In this document: piece by piece, positions 46,001 through 57,334 of the stretch
Numbering within the stretch: position 1 is the stretch's first letter
Layout: every line of letters starts with the position of its first letter
Assembly (NCBI GenBank): GCA_018398575.1
Contig: JAGTXZ010000005.1
Span: forward strand, 3,286,001-3,350,000
DNA length: 64,000 nucleotides
Origin: Ampelomyces quisqualis
Taxonomy: Eukaryota; Ascomycota; Dothideomycetes; Pleosporales; Phaeosphaeriaceae
Direction of reading: 5' to 3'
Position numbers and translations under genes: made by a program
Notes under the pieces: generated by a model
Told to the model about the DNA's origin: nothing
Seen by the model: the letters and a program-made list of their open reading frames with translations, nothing else
Database searches by the model: none

Positions 46001-48245
46001 TCACTGTGTAGCCACAGTAGCAGCACCCGCAGCTTGGCCATTGGCAACACCAGCAGTTTGGCCATTGGCAACACCAGCAGTCTGGCCGGTAGCAATACCG
46101 GCAGTTTGGCCAGTAGCAACACCACCAGAAGTCTGGCCAGTAGTAGCACCACCAGAAGTCTGGCCAGTAGTAGCAACACCGGCAGTTTGGCCATTGGCAA
46201 CACCAGCAGTCTGGCCGGTAGCAACACCGGCAGTTTGGCCAGTAGCAACACCACCAGAAGTCTGGCCAGTAGTAGCACCACCAGAAGTCTGGCCAGTAGT
46301 AGCAACACCGGCAGTTTGGCCATTGGCAACACCAGCAGTCTGGCCGGTAGCAACACCGGCAGTTTGGCCAGTAGCAACACCACCAGAAGTCTGGCCAGTA
46401 GTAGCACCACCAGAAGTCTGGCCAGTAGTAGCAACACCGGCAGTTTGGCCATTGGCAACACCAGCAGTCTGGCCGGTAGCAACACCGGCAGTTTGGCCAG
46501 TAGCAACACCACCAGAAGTCTGGCCAGTAGTAGCACCACCAGAAGTCTGGCCAGTAGTAGCACCACCAGCAGTCTGACCAGTAGTAGCACCACCAGCAGT
46601 CTGACCAGTAGTAGCACCACCAGCAGTCTGGCCGGTAGCAGCACCAGCAGCAGTCTGGCCAGTAGTAGCACCACCAGCAGTCTGGCTGGTAGTAGCACCA
46701 CCAGAAGTCTGGCCAGTAGTAGCACCACCAGCAGTCTGACCAGTAGTAGCACCACCAGCAGTTTGGCCATTGGCAACACCAGCAGTCTGGCCGGTAGCAA
46801 CACCGGCAGTTTGGCCAGTAGCAACACCACCAGAAGTCTGGCCAGTAGCAGCACCAGCAGCAGTCTGGCCAGTAGTAGCACCACCAGCAGCTGTCTGGCC
46901 AGTGGCAGCAGCAGTCTGGTTATTAAAAACACCAGCAGTCTGGCCAGTAGAAACACCTGCAGTCTGGCCTTGCTGTTGCTGAGCTGCATTTCCAGTCGCC
47001 TGGTTGGCATTTCCAGTCGCCTGGTTGGCATTTCCAGCAGCTTGCTGGGGAGTGATTTGACCTTGTTGTTGAGTGGGGGCAGTGCCTTGCTGAGTGGTAT
47101 TTTGGGCCTGAGTGACACCTTGGGCCGAAGTGGAAGTCTGGCCTTGAGCAGGAGCTGTTCCTTTGTCAACCGGGAATATCTTGCGAGCGTCACGGAAAGA
47201 CTTACCAGCTTGTTGCTGACCTTGAGCGGCTTGCTGCTGGCCTCCCGCCCCACCAGCAGCACCATTCTGAACAAGCCCATTGCCAGTTCCCGCAGCCAGT
47301 GCTTGAGCTGCACCGAACGCAGCCGCAGGACTACCCGCAGCCGCGCCAGGCTGAGTCGGACCGGTACCTGATAGGAGTCAGTATACGTCCAAGATGCTCC
47401 TGAAGAAACAAAAAAATAATTCTAACGTACCTTGCACTCCTCCAGCAATACCCGTCTGATCACAAGTTGTAGGACGAATAGCCTGCGAAGTCGACCCCGT
47501 AGACGCCATGTATGCATCAATATTAGGAAGAACTAACCCCCACGTATTAGCCACCATCCCAATCTCTACGCTCTCAGCCAGAAAACTTACCATTAACGCA
47601 TCGGTTCTGATTGATCGAATCAATATTCCCCACCGCCGCCATCCCCTGCTGACTCATCTGCTGCAACTTATCCACAACATCCTGGAACGCACCGCCCGTC
47701 TGAAGCGTGCTGTTCGCTGCAATAACTTTCGGATCCGCGCCGTTGGCCGCGTCAATGATTGCTTTTTGGTTCAGCTCGTCGACCTCGGCGTTGAAGGCTA
47801 CCATCGCGGCTTGCTTGAAGGCCAAGTTGTTCTTGATCGTTGGGCCGCGGTTCAAGAAGTCGGATACCATGGATGTGTCGGATTGCCAGTTGGAGACGGC
47901 GCTCGCGACGTCTGCAGATGAGGGCTTTTGGCCGTTGGCGAGGCCGGCGCCTGTGCCGGTTGGGGGGCCCGTGAGGGCGGTATTTCCGTTGCCCTTCTGT
48001 ACGCCTTGTTGGCCCTGCTGGCCTTGCTGGCCTTGTTGGATTTGTTGACCTTGCTGTATCTGCTGGCCCTGTTGGATTGGTTGACCTTGCTGTATCTGCT
48101 GGCCCTGTTGGATTTGTTGACCTTGCTGGATCTGCTGGCCTTGTTGCTGCTGCGTGGTCTGGCCATTTCCAGCGGCAGCTTGCTGGGCAAGTGGAGCAGC
48201 ATAGACTGCACAAGAAAGAAGAGAGGCGATGAGAAGGTACCTCAT
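46001..48245 (-). CDS. Secreted Gln-rich / GQT-repeat protein
   Basis: Exons 48245-47591, 47532-47431 and 47367-46001, with a likely further 45-nt intron at 47205-47161, encode about 692 residues. The start MRYLLIASLLSCAVYAAPLA is a signal peptide. Next comes a QQGQQIQ-type tandem tract, then a globular region (about 100-250) with ADVASAVSNWQSDTSMVSDF, NAEVDELNQKAIIDAA and two cysteines (NQNRC, RPTTC). The C-terminal half is built from degenerate GQTAGVAT / GQTSGGATT repeats, with a 43-residue higher-order unit. The frame was chosen because splicing carries it continuously from the signal peptide; all other frames of the repeat are also open and mislead. The TGA at 46003-46001 overlaps a GTGAGT donor-like site, so another exon cannot be excluded. 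Probably a cell-wall or matrix protein. Confidence 0.75.
46062..46566 (-). repeat. Coding tandem array, 129-bp unit, nearly four copies
   Basis: Copies begin at 46062, 46191, 46320 and 46449, spaced exactly 129 bp (43 codons). The second and third appear identical, the first differs by one base in the part I compared, and the fourth diverges after roughly 115 bp. Around them (46570-46980) shorter 24-27 bp sub-repeats of the same kind continue. The high identity between long units indicates recent unequal exchange. Confidence 0.9.
48001..48160 (-). repeat. Coding Gln-rich tandem repeat (QQGQQIQ units)
   Basis: About 160 bp of CTGCTGGCC / TTGTTGACC type units encoding repeated QQGQQIQQGQQ just behind the signal peptide of the secreted repeat protein. 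Units of 18 and 36 bp alternate. Confidence 0.85.
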
Positions 48246-49001
48246 CTTGAAATCGATGGGGATAATCACATCAACCAAAAAGATAATTAAAGTTCAGTAA
48301 TAAACAGAGTAGTCGAAGGGAAGGGGAATTGCTGAAAGTGCCGGAAAAATAAAAGTTACTAGTACGTCAATGAGCAAGGAGCCAGTCCGATGAAGCAAAA
48401 AAAGCCGTCGGATCAGCCATTATATGCATCCGCTTGCGTAGCAGTTTGTCACAAGTCACAAAAGTTCGTTTTTGCGAGACGCATAAACGGCGCTGTTGGC
48501 AACGTTGACACAAGCACTCTGGGACAACTGTTTGAAACGACGAGGTTCACAACACTTGGCATTTTCCCCGCAAAGTGGAAAGCTGCTCCAGTTCTTAGTC
48601 TCGATGTCCTGTTCGACCGTGCATCAGATGATGCCAGGGTGGAAACCATGCTATGCATAGATAGCCAAGGCGCGATGACCAGACATGGAACATGATTTTC
48701 GCTGGGTATACCATGGCTGTATGTTGGCCGACTTGGCCAGCGGTGTTTGAAAGCACGAACTATTTGTTTTGATGGCGTTTGGGAAGTGGTTTCGTATTAT
48801 CTTGGCATTTGGAGCCATCGGATCATGTGCCGAACAACAAGAGCTACGGAGGCACTATTTGTGTAACATGGTGATCGCTCGTCTTCACTATTGCGATTGC
48901 TTTATCATGCAACTTGTGAATCGTTAGGATACACAAATCTACTTTGGCTAGCTTACTATGCTGAGGTGCTTGCGATGATAGCCATGAATGGTCTCCCTAA
49001 C
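48246..49001. other. Intergenic, about 750 bp
   Basis: Promoter of the secreted repeat protein on one side and 3' flank of the acetyltransferase on the other. A 101-codon frame at 48390-48695 has no recognisable content. Confidence 0.4.
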
Positions 49002-49721
49002 TCATTCATACGCCCCAGTTTTTTGATGCAAAGGATCCATCTCTGTCTCAATTTTCCTTACTATCCTTGCTGGATTGCCCGCCACAACCGTGAAGTCCGG
49101 CACATTCTTGGTCACCACACTCCCTGCACCAACAACGCTTCCCTTCCCAATGACAACTCCCGGGAGGATGATGGCATTGCCGCCAATCCAACAATCCTCG
49201 CCAACGTGAATCTCCTTGCCCATCTCCGGTCCACGAAGCCCGTTGCGAAGTGCAGGATCGAGCGGATGCGTGGCAGAAAAGAAGCCGACATTCGGACCAA
49301 CTAACGTGCGATCTCCAAGGGTGGTCAAACAAGTATCGAGGAAACATGAGTTGGAATTGACATAGACGCCTTTGCCAAATTTGACGTTGTAGCCATAGTC
49401 CATAGCTACTGGCCCCGTGATCCATGGGTCATGTTCGAACAGCTTGTCGTCTTCTTCGGTTGTGGCTGCCTGGGGCGGAAGAGGTGTTTTGTCATCCAGA
49501 ACGCTTCACGTGCTTGTAAGACTTGGAAGTGTTAGGGAGTACGGCGTGTGACCCACGTACTCTCGGAACAACTCTACCAGCTTACGACGAGAAACGTCGC
49601 CCGCGTTGTTGTACCGCTCGCAAGCGTGTCTCGCGCGCTCGCGACGAGCGGTCAGCTCTGGTGTGAACGCATAGTAGAGTTCACCGGCTAACATGCGCCG
49701 CTCATTTTGCGCATCACTCAT
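49002..49721 (-). CDS. Maltose O-acetyltransferase-like hexapeptide-repeat enzyme
   Basis: Exons 49721-49561 and 49503-49002 encode about 220 residues. The N-terminal Mac domain reads MSDAQNERRMLAGELYYAF and ACERYNNAGDVSRRKLVELF. The C-terminal domain is a left-handed beta helix with hexapeptide repeats (GNAIILPGVVIGKGSVVGAGSVV) and the catalytic-loop sequence FFSATHPLD with its His, followed by VVAGNPARIV. It would transfer acetyl from acetyl-CoA to a sugar hydroxyl; the fungal substrate is not known. The 56-nt intron ends in AAG rather than CAG or TAG, chosen because it joins LFRD to VLDDKTPLPP in frame. In-frame ATGs at 49742 and 49769 could extend the start by 7 or 16 residues. Confidence 0.88.
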
Positions 49722-50118
49722 GTTCTCGATGGAAATATGCATGGTTTTCACGGGGAATGCTGGCAGCAATGGGAGTCAAGGTGTTTGCCAGCAGCAAGGG
49801 AGAATGGGGAGGGAGGGGACCGGGTGGAATGACTAAGCGTTTGAGGAACTAAACCAGCTTAGCGCGTTACGTCATCAGCAATCTGTACGCTTTTGTTTCC
49901 CCGTCTCAAACAATGGTCAAGGGCTACCCTCTCAGCAAACGACTTACTATTGTTGCGAGCCCGCAAAGAGCTTGACCAGCACACGGCTGTGTCGCTTGTC
50001 TGTCTCTCTCTTCCTTAATATGCCTTGAGCATAATCTTTTCCGTGTCAGCTTTCAACCACCTCGTGACTTCTCTCAAGTTCATACGCGACTCGTACCTCG
50101 AGCTTCACACCACTGACC
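49722..50118. promoter_or_regulatory. Divergent promoter region
   Basis: About 400 bp between the starts of the acetyltransferase and the methyltransferase genes. Pyrimidine-rich stretches precede the rightward start (49990-50080). No specific site is recognised. Confidence 0.4.
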
Positions 50119-51049
50119 ATGTCTTCCAACGGTTCCGTCCCAGGACTACACATGGACATCTCCCTCCCCTCCAATCGCCCACAGGAACACGTAGAATGGG
50201 CCCCAGAGCTCGATGCCTCCCTCCGCGCCCGCGAAGGATCCGAATTCAATTCTCAGCCCTTGCGGTCCACCCATCCCTCGCATCCCAACTTCACCGCCCC
50301 CGAATTTTATCCTAATGGCAAACGATCCCTTTCCGGTATCGCCATGCGCGCCTTCAGCCTCGGCTGCACCGCCGTGCTCGGCCTGTTAATGACCATATTA
50401 CTCATACACCTTAACAGCAGACTCTGGCGACCCTGGCTATTCCTCAGCACGCTCTCGATATTCCACTTCCTAGAGTTCTACACCACAGCCGCATACAACA
50501 CGCCCAGCGCGCGCATTTCGTCGTTCCTCCTCACCAACGGCGATCAGTATCGTATGGCGCATACCATCGCTTTCATCGAGACGTGCATCACTTCACATCT
50601 CCTGCCTGGATGGCAGGCGCGCATTCACGGGCCTGTGGGTGTTTCGTTGGGGCTTAGTATGATCGCTGTGGGCCAGGTTGTAAGGAGCACTGCTATGGCG
50701 CAGGCGGGTACGAATTTCAACCACATGGTTCAATCCAGGAAGAATGATGGGCACGAGTTGGTCACCACTGGACTGTACGCCTATTTCCGACACCCATCGT
50801 ATTTTGGCTTTTTTTGGTGGGGTATTGGCACGCAGATGATGCTGGGGAACACAATTTGTTTGCCGGTTTATACGGGTGTGTTATGGTACTTTTTTAATCG
50901 GAGGATTTTTCGTAAGTGTTTCAAGTGGCTTGGATGCCACGAGTGTGTACTAACTTTGACCAGATGAAGAGAAACACTTGATTGATTTTTTTGGGCATGA
51001 TTACAAGGCATACAGGGCGCAGACGCGTGTTTGGATACCGTTTGTTTGA
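50119..51049 (+). CDS. Protein-S-isoprenylcysteine O-methyltransferase (Ste14/ICMT family)
   Basis: Exons 50119-50911 and 50964-51049 encode about 292 residues. A polar N-terminal 75 residues precede several membrane segments, including TAVLGLLMTILLIHL and WLFLSTLSIFHFLEFYTTAAY. The catalytic C-terminal half holds the ICMT signature: MAQAGTNFNHMVQ, HELVTTGLYAYFRHPSYFGFFWW and, across the splice, RRIF joined to HEEKHLIDFFGHDYKAYRAQT. These bind S-adenosylmethionine and the prenyl-cysteine. The enzyme carboxyl-methylates farnesylated proteins such as Ras and mating pheromone at the ER membrane. Intron 52 nt with GTAAGT donor. Length fits the family. Confidence 0.92.
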
Positions 51050-51945
51050 AGGAGGAGTCGCTTGTGTCAGGTGAACGAGGTCTATCATGTTTCCAATATG
51101 TATCATGATAATGATCTCATCATGCAAATGTTATAATGCCAACCAGTCTTCATCATCACTTTCACGACTATCGATTGAAGTGCAGCCACTCGCAGTCTTC
51201 CTTGAATGCTCTAGAGACTTACTGCGTGGCAGTTGCGATTTAGACTTGCCAGAGAACTCGAACAGTGAAAATGAGAATCCGCTTCACAGTGTATTTGCAT
51301 ACTTATTAGTATCGGACACTTCGGTCACTGCATTTCTGACAGACAAGTCATAGCACGCAAAGAACAGTAGGTTCGGATGTCGAAGACATGCTCCGGCCGC
51401 AATTGAGGTGAGCAGTACTCACATGCTAGAAATGCTAGAGTTTCGGCTTGGTGATACTTCGTTGTCCAAAAGGATGATGAGGAGAGGGGAAAGATTTGTT
51501 GCTAAGTAGGCAATGTTTGAGGGGAATGTAGACTGAGATTCAGCCAAGCGTAATGATACACTGAGCAAAATCTCGCGTTCTAAACTTAAGATCGACATGA
51601 ATGTAACTGAAATTTATCTTAATCGCATCAGCGGAACATATTCACAGCAGTATTCAGCTTCAGATATCTTCATAGCAGTGTAAGGTCCCGACGTCCTGAC
51701 CCCACTGCGAAGTCCAAGTCATGGGTTGATCGTCTTAGTCACAGCACGCTGTTATATATTGCAACAAAATCTAATCAGGTTCGTTGATTGGCCATGCACA
51801 CCAATCCCAGAGACCACCCTGACATACCCAAATCAGCCTCAATGTGGGGCAAAGATACTTATCACCCGACCCCACATCTCGCTCTACCGACGTATCTCAT
51901 AAGCATACGTCTGTCCAAGCCTCACGTCTTCCAGTCCACCAGACC
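51050..51945. other. Intergenic, about 900 bp
   Basis: Moderately AT-rich with no supported gene. The open frames upstream of the monooxygenase start (from 51788 and 51844) are extensions without conserved content. Confidence 0.4.
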
Positions 51946-53229
51946 ATGGCGCCAGACTTCCCCCGACGCCAGGTCTCAGGCATAAAAGTCATCATCGTAG
52001 GCGCCGGCTTCGCAGGCGTTGCAGCAGCAATCGAATGCCACCGCAAAGGCCACACCCCCCTCGTCCTTGAAAAGGCTTCCGCAATTGAAGAAATCACGCG
52101 CTACGGCGACATTATTTCTTTCGACCCAAATGGCGCGCACAGTTTCGAGCGCTGGCCAGGCGTCATCGAAGCGATGCAGAAGGTCGCGCGGCAAACGGAT
52201 TGGCTGGACTTGTATTCCTGGAGAGGAGAGTTTGTTACACGGCAGAGTTTTGCAGAGGAGAAGAGGTGGGGCCCACGGATTAATGGACATAGAGGGGAGT
52301 TGTATAGTATCATCCATAAGCATGCGGTGGAGAGGGGCGTGGAGATAAGGTGGGGGCAAAGAGTGACGGATTATTTGGAAGACGAGGATAGGGCGGGCGT
52401 GGTGGTTGATGGTGAGGAAATGTTTGCCGACGTGGTTGTTGCAGCGGAAGGTGTGAGATCGCGGGGGCGGAAGATTGTTCTGGGATTCGACGACAAGCCG
52501 AAGAGTTCGGGGTATGCGGTGTATCGATCGTGGTTTTCGGGCGATGCGATCAAGGATAACGAGATGTTGAAGCATCTTGTTGACGGCGACTCGCATTCGG
52601 GCTTCATTGGACCGGATTTACATTTCCTTGTTTCGTCGTTGAAAGGTGGGGAAGAGTTCAATTGGGTATTTACCCATGTCGATGATGGGAATATCGAAGA
52701 AGATTGGCAGTTTCCTGGGCGGATAGAAGACTGTCTGAAGTATGTAGAGGGATGGGCTCCGATCGTACAAGAGATTGTGAGATCGACTCCCAAAGATGCG
52801 AGGCTCATTGACTACAAGCTCGTCTCCCGCGATCCGATACCGACCTTCATATCACCAAAGTCTCGAATTTCTCTGATTGGAGACGCAGCACATCCGTTTC
52901 TGCCAACCTCGATACAGGGCGCTAGCCAGTCTATCGAGGATGGCGTTGTTCTAGCGGCTTGTCTGGTGATGGCGGGTAAAGAGAATGCCACCCTTGCAAT
53001 TAAAGCGTATGAGAAGATCCGCTACGAAAGAGTACACAAGGCGCAAGCGACAGGGGTGAAGACAAGAGAGAAGTGGCACAAAGCCAACTGGGACGAAATT
53101 AAAAAGACACCGGAAGCTATTCATCTAACGCGAGAAGCGTGGTTGCTGAATTTTGATGCTGAGAAGGATTGTCATGAGAGGTATGACGAAGTAACAAGAG
53201 GCTTGCAAGCGGGACGAGCCCGACTGTGA
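51946..53229 (+). CDS. FAD-dependent monooxygenase (salicylate hydroxylase-like)
   Basis: A single exon of 427 residues. The dinucleotide fold begins IKVIIVGAGFAGVAAAIECHRKGH (GxGxxG at about 19-24), the second FAD-contacting motif is VVAAEGVRSRGRK (DG-type), and the GD motif is LIGDAAHPFLPTSIQGASQSIEDG, all in order for class A flavoprotein hydroxylases. It uses NAD(P)H and oxygen to hydroxylate an aromatic or polyketide-like substrate, which cannot be named from sequence. The start at 51946 was chosen because MAPDFPRRQVSGIKV puts a normal short lead before the fold; upstream in-frame ATGs add an unconserved tail. No biosynthetic core gene lies nearby. Confidence 0.9.
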   Translation: MAPDFPRRQVSGIKVIIVGAGFAGVAAAIECHRKGHTPLVLEKASAIEEITRYGDIISFDPNGAHSFERWPGVIEAMQKVARQTDWLDLYSWRGEFVTRQSFAEEKRWGPRINGHRGELYSIIHKHAVERGVEIRWGQRVTDYLEDEDRAGVVVDGEEMFADVVVAAEGVRSRGRKIVLGFDDKPKSSGYAVYRSWFSGDAIKDNEMLKHLVDGDSHSGFIGPDLHFLVSSLKGGEEFNWVFTHVDDGNIEEDWQFPGRIEDCLKYVEGWAPIVQEIVRSTPKDARLIDYKLVSRDPIPTFISPKSRISLIGDAAHPFLPTSIQGASQSIEDGVVLAACLVMAGKENATLAIKAYEKIRYERVHKAQATGVKTREKWHKANWDEIKKTPEAIHLTREAWLLNFDAEKDCHERYDEVTRGLQAGRARL

Positions 53230-53787
53230 GTTTCATACGTCCTTCATTTTCACCAGTGTTCTCGAGAATATGATATTCGTTGTCGGTGAATATTTCCGTA
53301 CCGTGTACTACATTCGGAGTGAATGATCTTCAATGACGTACTGTTACGAAGTAGCATCGCTAAGCAAGCAATTCTAAAATTTCTACGCGACATCGAACTC
53401 GATCTGGGACTTTGAGTCTGTCTTCGCGAGCAGTGAAACTCTCGCTGACAGATGTCATATGCCGTTTTAATTTGTGGTTGTAGTTGTCATGACGGCTTCA
53501 AGCCTTGCCCTCCGTCTCTCATCTGTTCGTGCCGCCTGTTCAGACTGCGTCGTCATTCGGCAGAAACGTTGAACTAATGCGGGGCCATGCTTCAGTCACA
53601 GAGGTGCAAAAATCCGGTTCGTTGCGGTCCTCGGACTCTTTGCCACCTGCCTTTTGTGGAACACACGCAAAGTTGAGGTTGAGGTTGAGGTTAGACCGAC
53701 GCAAGTCCTAGATCTTGGCACCTCCTACATGTGTACTTCAGTCCATCATTCCTTCACTCTCAATCCAGCTGTCAGAAACTAATCACA
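53230..53787. other. Intergenic, monooxygenase to esterase
   Basis: Holds a small (GAGGTT)n repeat at about 53672-53692. Likely the promoter of the esterase gene. No other feature is seen. Confidence 0.4.
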
Positions 53788-55532
53788 ATGCAGTTTTTGG
53801 TTCTCGCATGTCTTGCCGTCGCAACCGTCGCCCGCACTGTGATCAGCAGAGACGTTACTGGCACTACCATTGAGTATGCCGGTCTTGCAAATGATGACCT
53901 CGACGTCTTTCTTGGTATCCCTTACGGGCAGGACACAAGTGGCGCAAATCGGTTCAAGCCACCACGCCCTTACATTCCTGTTCCTGGCTCTCGGGTGGAC
54001 GCAACCAAACCAGGCCCTGCCTGTCCTCAACCGCTCGGTCAACTGTCTCCTCCTCTTGCGCTAGTCAATATCACAGAGATCTCGGAGAACTGCCTGAATC
54101 TGAATATTGCAAGGCCCAAGCTGAACGGACATGGACCTCTACCTGTGATGGTCTGGATCCACGGAGGAAGCTTCTGGTATGGGTCCAACAACGAACCCAC
54201 GACAGCGCCAGCAGGTCTGATCCGTCAATCAGTCAAGAATGGGATGCCTGTGATGCATGTCGCAGTCAACTATCGTCTGGGCTTCTTCGGCTTTGCTCAG
54301 TCTGATACACTTAAGAGCGAGGGCTCCGAAAATGCCGGGCTGCGAGATCAACGTCTTGCCATGGAATGGGTTCGAGACAACATTGCAATTTTCGGTGGAG
54401 ATCCTAACAAAATCACCATTTTCGGTCAGTCTTCGGGTGGGCTCGCAGTCGGTTTGCATATGCTCGCATACGGTGGAGCAAAGCCTCTTCCTTTTCAACG
54501 AGGTGTCGCCGAGTCGCAGTCGTTGGAGCCAGGCATTACTGCAAACTTCACTATTGATGCCATGGCGGCACTTGCAGACCATGTGAGCTGCAACATGACA
54601 GACGTGCACTCATCGGAGACAGTTGCGTGTCTTCGTGGTAAGGACACCGAGACCTTGCTTCAAGCCTCAATCGCCACGTACGCCAGCGACATTGCACACA
54701 ACATTGGCGATATCTGGCTTCCCACTGTCGACGGTGACTTCCTGCCCGCTGCACCAAGTCAATTGATCGCTGAAGGCCGAATCGGTAACGCAACTTTCAT
54801 GACCGGATGGGCCGAGGATGACATGAACTTTTACACTAACACCAGCATTGCCACGGCTAAACACACATACGACTGTATGTATCGACGTCGTTCATTTATT
54901 TTCCACAAACTGACAGTGCTGTAGTCATTCGAGCCTATCTGTCAGGGCTCACTCAATCGAGCCTGGACGATCTGCTGAATTTGTATCCCATCGCTGAATT
55001 CACACCGGGCACGAATCTGAGCGCGGAGTTTTATCGGTCGTCGCGTATCTTCAGAGACGTCCTCATGGTCTGCCCCTCGCTTCATCTCGGAGAAGCAGTT
55101 GCGCGGACGCAGTCGACACCAGTATTCCACTACAGCTTCAATCAGACTGTTGTCGACCAGATCCTCGACCCCATGTACAACGTTTCCGGCTTGCAGGTTG
55201 GTCATACATCTGAGTTCGCCTACATATTCGATTCCTTCGGGACATACAACGCTTCGGGTCATCCAGTATATCCTCAACAGAATGACTACGACTTGATACA
55301 ACGCGCAAGTCGCTCCTGGAGCACATTTGCCACACAAGGTATGCCGTGGTGGCCGGATACTGACACGTTGAACCGTTGGTACATGGCATACAACAACGGT
55401 GGCCCTTTCATCATGACGATCGGTGGCCCGCATGAGGAGTTGAGTGCTGCAGGTGGTCCCCCCGCACAGAGGCTGAAGGAACGATGTGGCTTCTTGAATG
55501 ATCCTAAAATCATCGAGGCGCTCGGCTACTGA
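53788..55532 (+). CDS. Secreted type-B carboxylesterase/lipase
   Basis: Exons 53788-54874 and 54925-55532 encode about 564 residues. The start MQFLVLACLAVATVARTVIS is a signal peptide. The alpha/beta hydrolase core shows FLGIPYGQDT, the SENCLNLNIARP block, the oxyanion-hole sequence VMVWIHGGSFWYGS, and the nucleophile elbow IFGQSSGGLAV (Ser about 214). Candidate acid and His residues are in the C-terminal half, with GGPHEEL near the end. Several N-glycosylation sequons occur. Substrates of this family are diverse esters, so none is named. The 50-nt intron (GTATGT to TGTAG) splits the codon joining TYD to FIRAYLSG. Confidence 0.9.
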
Positions 55533-55682
55533 CGTTGGCAGACTTGCAGCGTGAAATGGGTCGGAACGGTTTTGGCTACACGATCAGATATCCAGGTCGT
55601 TCAGGCTGAAGCAAAAACGGACTTGCGATGAGCTACCCGGTTGCACAGATCGGTCATTCTTGATCAATTATGACTTGAGTCA

Positions 55683-56608
55683 TCAAGCTGGCACACCATC
55701 TTTGTCTTCTGTCTTCGGGCCTGTCACTGCATCCTTCCCCCCCGCCAATCCGAGTATGAAGTCCCACTCTTCCTTCCTGACTCTCGAAACGCTCAATCTT
55801 GAATTCGTGAGCAATTGCATTCCCTCTAGTTCCCCTCCATTGCCCGCATGACTCTTGATCCTCGCCAAATCCACCACATGATCAAATTTCTTGACAAAAT
55901 CCACTCCAACGCAGTACCATTTCGGATTCTCCCTGTCGCTCTTTACATCGTAGTACGGATCTTTCTTATCAAACGCCGATTCGTCTACTTTTGCTTCCTC
56001 GGCTACACGCAGTATTCCCACCACACCAGACGGTTTCGCGTTGGAGTGATAGAAGAAGCCTAGATCGCCTTTTCGCATTGCTTGCATGTTGTTGCGTGCC
56101 TGGGGGTTTCGCACGCCGGACCAGGGCTCGGGGACGGTGCAGGCGGCTAGGTCATCAATGGAGAAGGCGACGTTGACGCCGTTCTCGTAGCGGGGGAGGG
56201 GCTCGGCTTTGAGGAGCCAGTATACTTCTTGGTCGCCGGTTGAGTTGCGATTGGATTCGGAGGAGGGTGGAAGGGGTGGTGCTGCTTTTGTGGGCTTCGA
56301 TTTCATGGGCACAGATTTGCAGGCTTTGGCGGATTGGGGCTTCGACTTCTGTGCTTTCTTTGGTGGTGGCGAAGCGCTGTGAAGCGGTGATTAGATCGGT
56401 TTAGTACGAAGGATGATATTGACATGGTGGCGCACTCTTCTTCATCATCGTCAATATCCTTTTGGTCGTCTTCTCCTCTGGCACGCTTTCGGTGCGATTG
56501 GGTACTTTTACGGCCCTGGGCCGTTTCTCTTTCGGGTGAAGAGTCGCTCTCAGCATACTTGGGCGCTGCAGAAGCTGATTGACGCGTGGACCTCCGAATC
56601 CTAGCCAT
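55683..56608 (-). CDS. EVE-domain protein (THYN1/thymocyte nuclear protein 1-like)
   Basis: Exons 56608-56436 and 56376-55683 encode about 288 residues. The N-terminal 90 residues are basic and disordered (MARIRRSTRQSASA; after the splice DASPPPKKAQKSK), with nuclear localisation character. The EVE domain follows: EVYWLLKAEPLPRYENG, FSIDDLAACTVPEPWSGVRN, QARNNMQAMRKGDLGFFYHS, and the closing LTNSRLSVSRVRKEEWDFIL. EVE domains belong to the PUA-like fold and are thought to read modified bases in nucleic acids. The 59-nt intron uses donor GTGCGC. A separate start inside exon 2 would lose the basic tail. The 3' end is convergent with the esterase gene. Confidence 0.9.
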
Positions 56609-57334
56609 CGTGATGGAATACTGCCTTGTTCCTTGTTTTGGGTGACAAAGACGCCAAAGGCAAGCCGCAAGTTGCGTTGTTCAGGAGCTCTGATACCGAG
56701 GCAATGACGTGATTGGCTGCAGGGCCGTCGACGTGCAGCTCTCAATTAATCACCCAACTACTCGCCAAGTGACCAAGAACCTCGACCGGCACACCACGGA
56801 ACTGTGCCGCTGTCAAATCTTCCTACGGAAGACATGCCACTTGCTAATTATTCAAAATAAAAATCCCATGCTGCATGCAGCCAAATCTCAAATACGGCAC
56901 CTCTGGCAGACGTTTAGGTCTCCTTTGATGGTAGAAGACGGAGTTGGGAGGACAGATACCACAATACCACTGCATGCACAGCCGCGGCACCTACCACCTA
57001 GGATTACTAAAGTACGCGGCCCGACCTGAGCTTGCATACATGGACTACCTAAGTACATCTAGCTCCACTACGGGAGACCATCAAGTCGCATGCAATAACC
57101 TGTCACCAGGGTACGCTACGCTGGAGAAGCGGGGTTCGTTGGCAAGTGTCCAGAAAGACTGATCCACACTGACTCAACAAGCTCTTCTTCCTCCCAACGA
57201 AATACCATTCGTGTATAAGACGCGTATCAGGACAGCACTTGCAACTCACACGATACTACTACGTAGATTCTGACGAACCACCTTTTCCCATCAAATTTGC
57301 CGTTTGTAGACCCATCAGGACGACAAAAGCCATC
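56609..57334. other. Intergenic, divergent
   Basis: About 725 bp between the starts of the EVE-domain and epoxide hydrolase genes. Frames here have no protein-like content. No motif is recognised. Confidence 0.4.

Noticed and set aside
46062..46566. Regular direct repeats that might suggest a CRISPR array
   Set aside because: Units are 129 bp with no spacer diversity, lie in a eukaryotic coding frame, and have no cas genes nearby.
45952..47371. Two long open frames, 460 aa plus and 453 aa minus, over the repeat array
   Set aside because: A repeat unit divisible by three keeps all frames open. Only the third minus-strand frame (GQT repeats) joins in phase to the signal-peptide exons; the others are shadows.
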